Assembly: GCA_015488785.1 (NCBI GenBank)
Contig: WFNC01000458.1
Location: 1-18,686 of the forward strand
Reading direction: 5' to 3'
Length of the DNA stretch: 18,686 nucleotides
Source of the DNA: Flavobacteriales bacterium
GTDB taxonomy: Bacteria; Bacteroidota; Bacteroidia; Flavobacteriales_D; Parvicellaceae
Every line of letters begins with the position of its first letter. Position 1 is the first letter of the stretch. A program made the position numbers and the translations under genes. Positions 14,140 to 18,686 of this stretch are shown here, piece by piece. The notes under the pieces are model-generated. The model was given only the letters and a program-made list of their open reading frames with translations, was not told the DNA's origin and searched no databases.

Positions 14140-15372
14140 TTACTCAATAATCAACTTTTGAGTTCCTACTCTACCGTTAGATTCTACAATTACATTATAA
14201 AACCCTTTTGAGAAATTAGAAACGTCTATTACTTGCTGATTAAAGTTTGTTCCAAAAAATTGATTGCTATAAACTACTCTTCCGTTTAAGTCAACTATTT
14301 TTATTGTCGCTTGTTCGCTTGTTAAGTTATCGTATAAAAATGTAACTTGGCTAGATGCTGGATTTGGATAAACACCTACATTTATACTTTCATTTTCATC
14401 AATCGATACTGCCGAAATCATTTCTTTTGTAAAGTGAACATTTCCTCCTGCCGAAGAACCATCAAAGCCTGTCATAACTATTCTCCAAATATTTTGTGCT
14501 CTATCGGTAATAAAATAACTTAATTCATCTTCAATATCATAAGACATTGTTCCCATGTTAAATGATTTCCAATCAAAACCAATAACATTCATATTTTCTT
14601 CTTCGGTGTAATCTCCCCAAAGCGCTGTATTTACATCTATATTTCTAGCTTCACGAGCTTTCAATCCTTTGTTCAATAATATTCCAACAGAAGGGTAATA
14701 AGAACCTTGAGGTTGCCATGCTTGGTATCTTGTTACCGTAAAATCCCAACTTCCTGTATTTGGTTCTCTATCAATTGTTGAAGCGTTGTCCATCGAATAA
14801 TAAACATAATTCTTATCGGTATAATTAGCCATTGAAATCGCTTCGGTTACCAAATTTGACCCATCGATATTAGCGTACTTAAAATTCCAAGTTCCTCCTT
14901 CAAAACTTTCTATCAAAACTTTTTTGTATGTTCCGTTTAGTGTTTTTAGGATAAAGATAGAATCTCCCGTTACACCATGCGTTACACTATTGTAATTTCC
15001 CCAACCATAATTTGGATGTCCTGTAGCTGACGCATTAAAAGCTCCAGAATCCCATTGTTCTTCAGAATTATACAAAGCTGTCCAATTTGCAATTCCTGAT
15101 ATATCTACTGTCGCCCAATCCGAAATACCTCCATTTGGATAAGTGTATAATTCAACTCCATGCCCTCCGTTTATTCTAATGTAAGAGCTAAACGAGCTTG
15201 TAGAAAAAGCGACTTCCCAATCTACATTGGAAACATTAGAAACTTCTCCATTGTCTAAACTATAAAAAGAAGTGTTGACATATCCGTTTCCTGTAGATAA
15301 TGTTTCAGAAACTTGTGCTTGTGTTATAGCCATTGAAAATAATGCTATACTTGAAAGTAATATTTTTTTCAT
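14140..15372 (-). CDS. HmuY-like protein with T9SS sorting domain
   Basis: A 410-residue secreted protein. The signal peptide covers 1-19 (ITQAQ). The body, about 40-325, is HmuY-like: an NVDWEVAFST strand near 49-58, an INGG turn, a GSWDFTVTRY strand, and an IGFDWKSFN..YFITD..NIWRIVMTGFDG ending that parallels the same region of the lipoprotein HmuY gene upstream. Residues 334-410 are a type A T9SS sorting domain (VYPNPASSQVTF, IKIVDLNGRVVY, FSKGFYNVIV). HmuY proteins bind haem outside the cell and pass it to a TonB-dependent receptor. Export by T9SS suggests a surface-bound or released haem-binding protein working with the receptor at 16529. Haem binding is inferred from the family. It lies 150 bp after the lipoprotein gene and may have an extra promoter there. 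Confidence 0.82.
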   Translation of the reverse strand: MKKILLSSIALFSMAITQAQVSETLSTGNGYVNTSFYSLDNGEVSNVSNVDWEVAFSTSSFSSYIRINGGHGVELYTYPNGGISDWATVDISGIANWTALYNSEEQWDSGAFNASATGHPNYGWGNYNSVTHGVTGDSIFILKTLNGTYKKVLIESFEGGTWNFKYANIDGSNLVTEAISMANYTDKNYVYYSMDNASTIDREPNTGSWDFTVTRYQAWQPQGSYYPSVGILLNKGLKAREARNIDVNTALWGDYTEEENMNVIGFDWKSFNMGTMSYDIEDELSYFITDRAQNIWRIVMTGFDGSSAGGNVHFTKEMISAVSIDENESINVGVYPNPASSQVTFLYDNLTSEQATIKIVDLNGRVVYSNQFFGTNFNQQVIDVSNFSKGFYNVIVESNGRVGTQKLIIE

Positions 15373-15392
15373 GTTTATTGATTTAATTCTAT

Positions 15393-15423
15393 TTATTTTT
15401 TTTTACAAAGGAAAGAAAGATAC
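15393..15423 (-). promoter_or_regulatory. possible internal promoter before the T9SS HmuY-like gene
   Basis: On the minus strand TTTG, a 17-bp spacer and TATCTTTC lie just after the inverted repeat at 15441-15480. The -7 box departs from TAnnTTTG at the last base only. It would allow the T9SS HmuY-like gene to be transcribed apart from the receptor and lipoprotein. Tentative. Confidence 0.35.
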
Positions 15424-15440
15424 TCCTATTTAAAACTATC

Positions 15441-15480
15441 AAAAGTCATTATTTAGAACAACGCTTCACAAATGACTTTT
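15441..15480. repeat. perfect 10-bp inverted repeat between the two HmuY-like genes
   Basis: AAAAGTCATT (15441-15450) and AATGACTTTT (15471-15480) are exact reverse complements separated by 20 bp. In minus-strand RNA the second arm ends in UUUU. It may be a partial terminator that lowers expression of the downstream gene, an RNA processing site, or an operator. Confidence 0.55.
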
Positions 15481-15522
15481 CAATGTTTTTTCTATGACAA
15501 TTTTGTGACTATCCTATAACGA

Positions 15523-16488
15523 TTAAAGCGCTTGCAATTCAAAAGTTGGCGTTCCTTTGTCTCCTTGTGCATTGTAAAAATCAATAAAATGAAGTTTATA
15601 ATAAATTCCTTCTGTTGATTTTATAATGTAATTTTTGCTTGGACGAGTCAAATAAGTACTGGCATCAAAATCGTAGTATTTCCAATCATAACCAATACTA
15701 TTTATAGCGGTAGAAAAATCAAGGCTAGAAATATCTTCATTGGTTATTTCAGAAAATTCTTTATCAAAAACTTTGGCTACTTGCACTTTATTTTGATTAA
15801 TTAAAACGCCTGTTACTAAATAAGCTAATTCGTGTTCGTAGAAATAATAAGTGTATTGAGTAAAAGAAATATCCCAATTTTCTTTTGGCGGTTCAACGGT
15901 AATTAAACTATTGGTTTGAACAGAATAAGACACATAATTTAATGCATTGTCTTTCTCTATTGTCACTTGATTCAAATTAGAACCGTCTAGATTAGCTATT
16001 TTAAATGTATAACTCGAATTTGACACCGATTGAAATGCTACTTTTGAGAATCCTCTGTGTACTCCTAAATTATCTAATCCCCTATCCAAAATATAAATTC
16101 CATTGTTGTTTTTCCAATCACCTATTGCGGTAGAATCAATATGTCCTGTATTAGAATCCCATTGCCAAACTGCTCCAACTGTATCGGTAATCGCTCCAAA
16201 GGTCAGGTTATCTACTTTTGCTATTCCCATTAAATTTGCACCATTCAATGTAATGTGCCAGCCACTTTCTCCACACTCAAAACCTAAATCCCAACTTGTT
16301 TTTAAATTTTGACTCACAAAACGGTCTGTTCCTAAATCAAAAAAGGCTTGTTTGTTATAATCACTCCCCATTTCGAATGAATTGGAAATTACATTCCCAA
16401 CCTCATGCTTTTTTACTGGTATTTCGGCTTTTTTACAAGCAAAAGCCATCAAAAGAAAACTTGAAAAGATTAATATTTTAGATTTCAT
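15523..16488 (-). CDS. HmuY-like haem-binding lipoprotein
   Basis: A 321-residue lipoprotein: signal 1-17 with C18 in the lipobox (LMAFAC), followed by a Lys-rich linker. The HmuY domain fills the rest: SWDLGFECGESGWHITLNG (65-83), NWDISFTQYTYYF (204-216), IGYDWKYYDF (265-274), and a C-terminal GIYYKLHFIDFYN (294-306) leading to the usual Gly-rich turn and PTFE. HmuY lipoproteins sit on the outer face of the outer membrane, take haem from host or environmental haemoproteins and hand it to the HmuR-type TonB receptor. That receptor is encoded 40 bp upstream on the same strand. The start ATG at 16488 gives a complete lipoprotein signal. Haem is the likely ligand, not proven by sequence. Confidence 0.85.
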   Translation of the reverse strand: MKSKILIFSSFLLMAFACKKAEIPVKKHEVGNVISNSFEMGSDYNKQAFFDLGTDRFVSQNLKTSWDLGFECGESGWHITLNGANLMGIAKVDNLTFGAITDTVGAVWQWDSNTGHIDSTAIGDWKNNNGIYILDRGLDNLGVHRGFSKVAFQSVSNSSYTFKIANLDGSNLNQVTIEKDNALNYVSYSVQTNSLITVEPPKENWDISFTQYTYYFYEHELAYLVTGVLINQNKVQVAKVFDKEFSEITNEDISSLDFSTAINSIGYDWKYYDFDASTYLTRPSKNYIIKSTEGIYYKLHFIDFYNAQGDKGTPTFELQAL

Positions 16489-16528
16489 AATAAATTTGGT
16501 TCGGTATAGAATTGGTTTATCAGCTAAG

Positions 16529-18686
16529 CTAATTCCTTTTCCATTTATTAATGTTTATTTTTAATGTTGCAAAATAAGTCCTTCCCATTCCAACATTGAT
16601 ACTACTTCCTGCACTCGAATGCGTTCCTCCAGTTGTTGAAGAAGCAACAGTTTTTACATTAAATATATTTTTAGTTCCTAAAGAAATCGTAATTTGTTTT
16701 TTATACATTTTCTTAGAAATCGTAAAATCTGCGGTGTGATAATCTTGCACAAAATTGGTTTGGATATTTTCATTTGCATCTAACACAACTCTAGGTAATT
16801 TTCCTTGGTATTTGTAAAACAGTGCAAATGTTACTTGTTTTTCTTTCATTTCGTACAAAACACTACCTCTAACCTCTGGACTGTAACTAAAACTAGGAGC
16901 CTCTGCCACATCTAAATTATTAGAACGACCAATATACGAACCGCCAACATTGACTTTTAAATGCTTATATCCCATCTGAAAATCAAACTGTCCACCAATT
17001 GATTCAAAAGCTCCTATGTTTACGTAAGTAAATTCTGTCCCTTGCACATTTGCGAGAGAAATTTGATTTTTAATATCATTATAAAAACCGCTAATTTCGG
17101 TTTTAAAAATTAAATTATTGTGCAAAATATTATAAGCCATTGTAAGGTTATAATTAGAAGATGTTTCGGCGACTAAATTAGTAGAACCTACAATATTGTG
17201 ATTAATATCTACAAAATTAAAATACAATTCTTTTAACGATGGTGCTCTAAATCCTCTGGCATAAGAAGCTCTTATGGTATATTTTTCTTTCCCATATTTT
17301 ACGTTTAACGAGGGTAACATCGGAGTTTTATAACTGGTATTGTAGGCATATCTTAATCCTGGTCTTACAATAAAATCTTTTAAATTTATTTCGGTACTTC
17401 CGTACAATGCATAATCGCCTTGTTCTTTCTTTCCTCCTTCTATTCTAACTCCTTCGGCTTGTTCTACATTAATTGCATAACCAATTTGATAACTAAAAAT
17501 AGAAGAATCCATTTGATTGGTGTAAGTTCCTCTAGATAAAGTTTGATTGAAAACTGAAGTATCTTGATCTCCTGAATTTTCGGTTAGTAAACGATCTAAA
17601 GTTGTCAAATCTGTAAAATAAGAATTTTTGATTCTTTGGTAATGATTGTAAGAAGCTAAAAAGTCAACTGCTTGATTCTTTTTTAATTTCTTATTCATAA
17701 AAAAGGCATTGTCTAATCGGAAAGTATTGTAATCATCGTCAAAGGCTGTTTCTTGATAAGGAGCTCTTGGGTATCCTCTGTTAAAAATGACTTCATCAAA
17801 GACATCTCCTTTATATTTTAATTTCCATCCTTTTATTGTTCTTCCCAATTGTACCCCTCCAAAAAACTGTTCTTTGGGTTTCCATGCTTTGTAGCGAGAA
17901 GAGTCTGCGTAGGGTTTTGGATTTTTAAACGTTGCATCTCCATCGTTCCAACCGTCAAAATAGTTTCTTCCGCCTGTTATTACAACATCATTTTTCTTTT
18001 TATTGAAAGCAACTTTACCCGTTAAGTTATATTTTCCTGAACTTTCGTAATAAGAGGTAGCTCCTACCGAAATTCTTCCTTTGGGATTGGTTTTCGTTAT
18101 TAAATTTATAGCTCCTGCTAAAGCATTTGTTCCATAATTAACCGATAAAGGACCTTTTACGATTTCTACTCGTTCGATGTTATCTAAATTTATTTGAGCC
18201 AAATCTATATTTCCATTCAATCGACCAACAACAGGAATACCGTCGATTAAAATCTTTACATTTTGCCCAGACATTCCTTGTAAACTCAGACCACTCCCTA
18301 AAACACCATCTTGATTTACCCTAATCCCTAAACTATTCGAAAGTACATCTTCTAAATTTACCGCTCCCATGGCTTCAATTTTTTTTCGATCAATAATTTC
18401 TATTTTATGAACGGCTTTCTCGGGGCTGTTTGCAGAATATTGAGCTGTAACAACAACTTGGTTAAGCATTACATTGCTTTCTTTTAGCGTAAATTTATAA
18501 TTACCTCCCAAGTTTATGCTTTTTTCTATTGATTGGAATCCTATAAAGCTAATTTTAGCAATTGCTGTTGTATTCGATTTCGTATCTTCTTTAGAAAAAA
18601 CGATAACTCCTGAAGTATTTGTTAATTTAGTATCGATATGCTTTCCATTTTGAGTGTAAAGCGAAACATGAACCGATGGAATTGAG
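16529..18686 (-). CDS. TonB-dependent outer-membrane receptor, HmuR-like (5' end cut by window)
   Basis: The frame is open to the right edge, so the N-terminus is missing; about 718 codons are visible. The in-frame TTG at 18511 is internal, not a start. The first 60 or so visible residues (VSLYTQNGKHIDT.., then ISFIGFQSIEKSIN) are a carboxypeptidase-regulatory-like domain typical of Bacteroidota receptors. The plug follows, with GLSLQGMSGQNVKILIDGIP and ERVEIVKGPLSVNYGTNALA. The rest is a 22-strand barrel. GFRAPSLKELYF (visible residues about 478-489), followed by STNLVAETS, corresponds to the FRAP/NPNL boxes of haem receptors. The first of three co-directional genes with two HmuY-like proteins, it probably imports haem with energy from TonB-ExbBD. 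Confidence 0.9.
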   Translation of the reverse strand, partial: SIPSVHVSLYTQNGKHIDTKLTNTSGVIVFSKEDTKSNTTAIAKISFIGFQSIEKSINLGGNYKFTLKESNVMLNQVVVTAQYSANSPEKAVHKIEIIDRKKIEAMGAVNLEDVLSNSLGIRVNQDGVLGSGLSLQGMSGQNVKILIDGIPVVGRLNGNIDLAQINLDNIERVEIVKGPLSVNYGTNALAGAINLITKTNPKGRISVGATSYYESSGKYNLTGKVAFNKKKNDVVITGGRNYFDGWNDGDATFKNPKPYADSSRYKAWKPKEQFFGGVQLGRTIKGWKLKYKGDVFDEVIFNRGYPRAPYQETAFDDDYNTFRLDNAFFMNKKLKKNQAVDFLASYNHYQRIKNSYFTDLTTLDRLLTENSGDQDTSVFNQTLSRGTYTNQMDSSIFSYQIGYAINVEQAEGVRIEGGKKEQGDYALYGSTEINLKDFIVRPGLRYAYNTSYKTPMLPSLNVKYGKEKYTIRASYARGFRAPSLKELYFNFVDINHNIVGSTNLVAETSSNYNLTMAYNILHNNLIFKTEISGFYNDIKNQISLANVQGTEFTYVNIGAFESIGGQFDFQMGYKHLKVNVGGSYIGRSNNLDVAEAPSFSYSPEVRGSVLYEMKEKQVTFALFYKYQGKLPRVVLDANENIQTNFVQDYHTADFTISKKMYKKQITISLGTKNIFNVKTVASSTTGGTHSSAGSSINVGMGRTYFATLKININKWKRN

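Noticed and set aside
18509..18511. TTG as the start codon of the TonB-dependent receptor
   Set aside because: The frame stays open to the window edge and encodes a carboxypeptidase-regulatory-like domain upstream, so the gene is simply truncated by the window.

Overview
The window is AT-rich bacterial chromosome from the Bacteroidota, most likely a flavobacterium (order Flavobacteriales). The signs are type IX secretion (T9SS) C-terminal sorting domains, lipoproteins carrying the GCTD..NY..C module common in this group, HmuY-type haem-binding proteins, and promoters of the TTTG-N17-23-TAnnTTTG type. There are no rRNA, tRNA or CRISPR features. Gene density is moderate, and two copies of a short palindromic mobile-type repeat are present.

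Left part (1-2050): two + strand orphans, a four-helix small membrane protein (220-675) and a membrane-anchored four-cysteine protein (1206-1844). They are separated by repeat-containing intergenic DNA.

Metal/redox cluster (about 1996-6356, all - strand): in transcription order, a small membrane protein with a Cys-rich CHL motif, an outer-membrane barrel with an N-terminal CxxC, an MbnP-like lipoprotein and an MbnH/MauG-like di-haem peroxidase lipoprotein, closed by an intrinsic terminator. Characterised MbnH enzymes oxidise a Trp of MbnP to kynurenine to build a copper site. No methanobactin genes are visible here. Two inverted copies of a roughly 160 bp palindromic element flank the barrel and mbnP-like genes, and a candidate structured RNA follows the mbnP-like gene.

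Middle (6441-9424, all - strand): a TraB/GumN-family protein lies directly behind a two-gene AAA-ATPase plus DUF4276 module that resembles anti-phage defence pairs. That module has its own near-perfect promoter. A small membrane protein precedes it.

Centre right (9481-14035): an M13-family zinc metalloprotease lipoprotein (-) and a large T9SS-secreted protein (+) are divergent. The leader of each contains a terminator-like hairpin just after its predicted promoter.

Right end (14061-18686, - strand): an apparent haem-acquisition locus. A TonB-dependent receptor, cut by the window edge, is followed by an HmuY-like lipoprotein and an HmuY-like protein carrying a T9SS sorting domain, then by two terminator hairpins.
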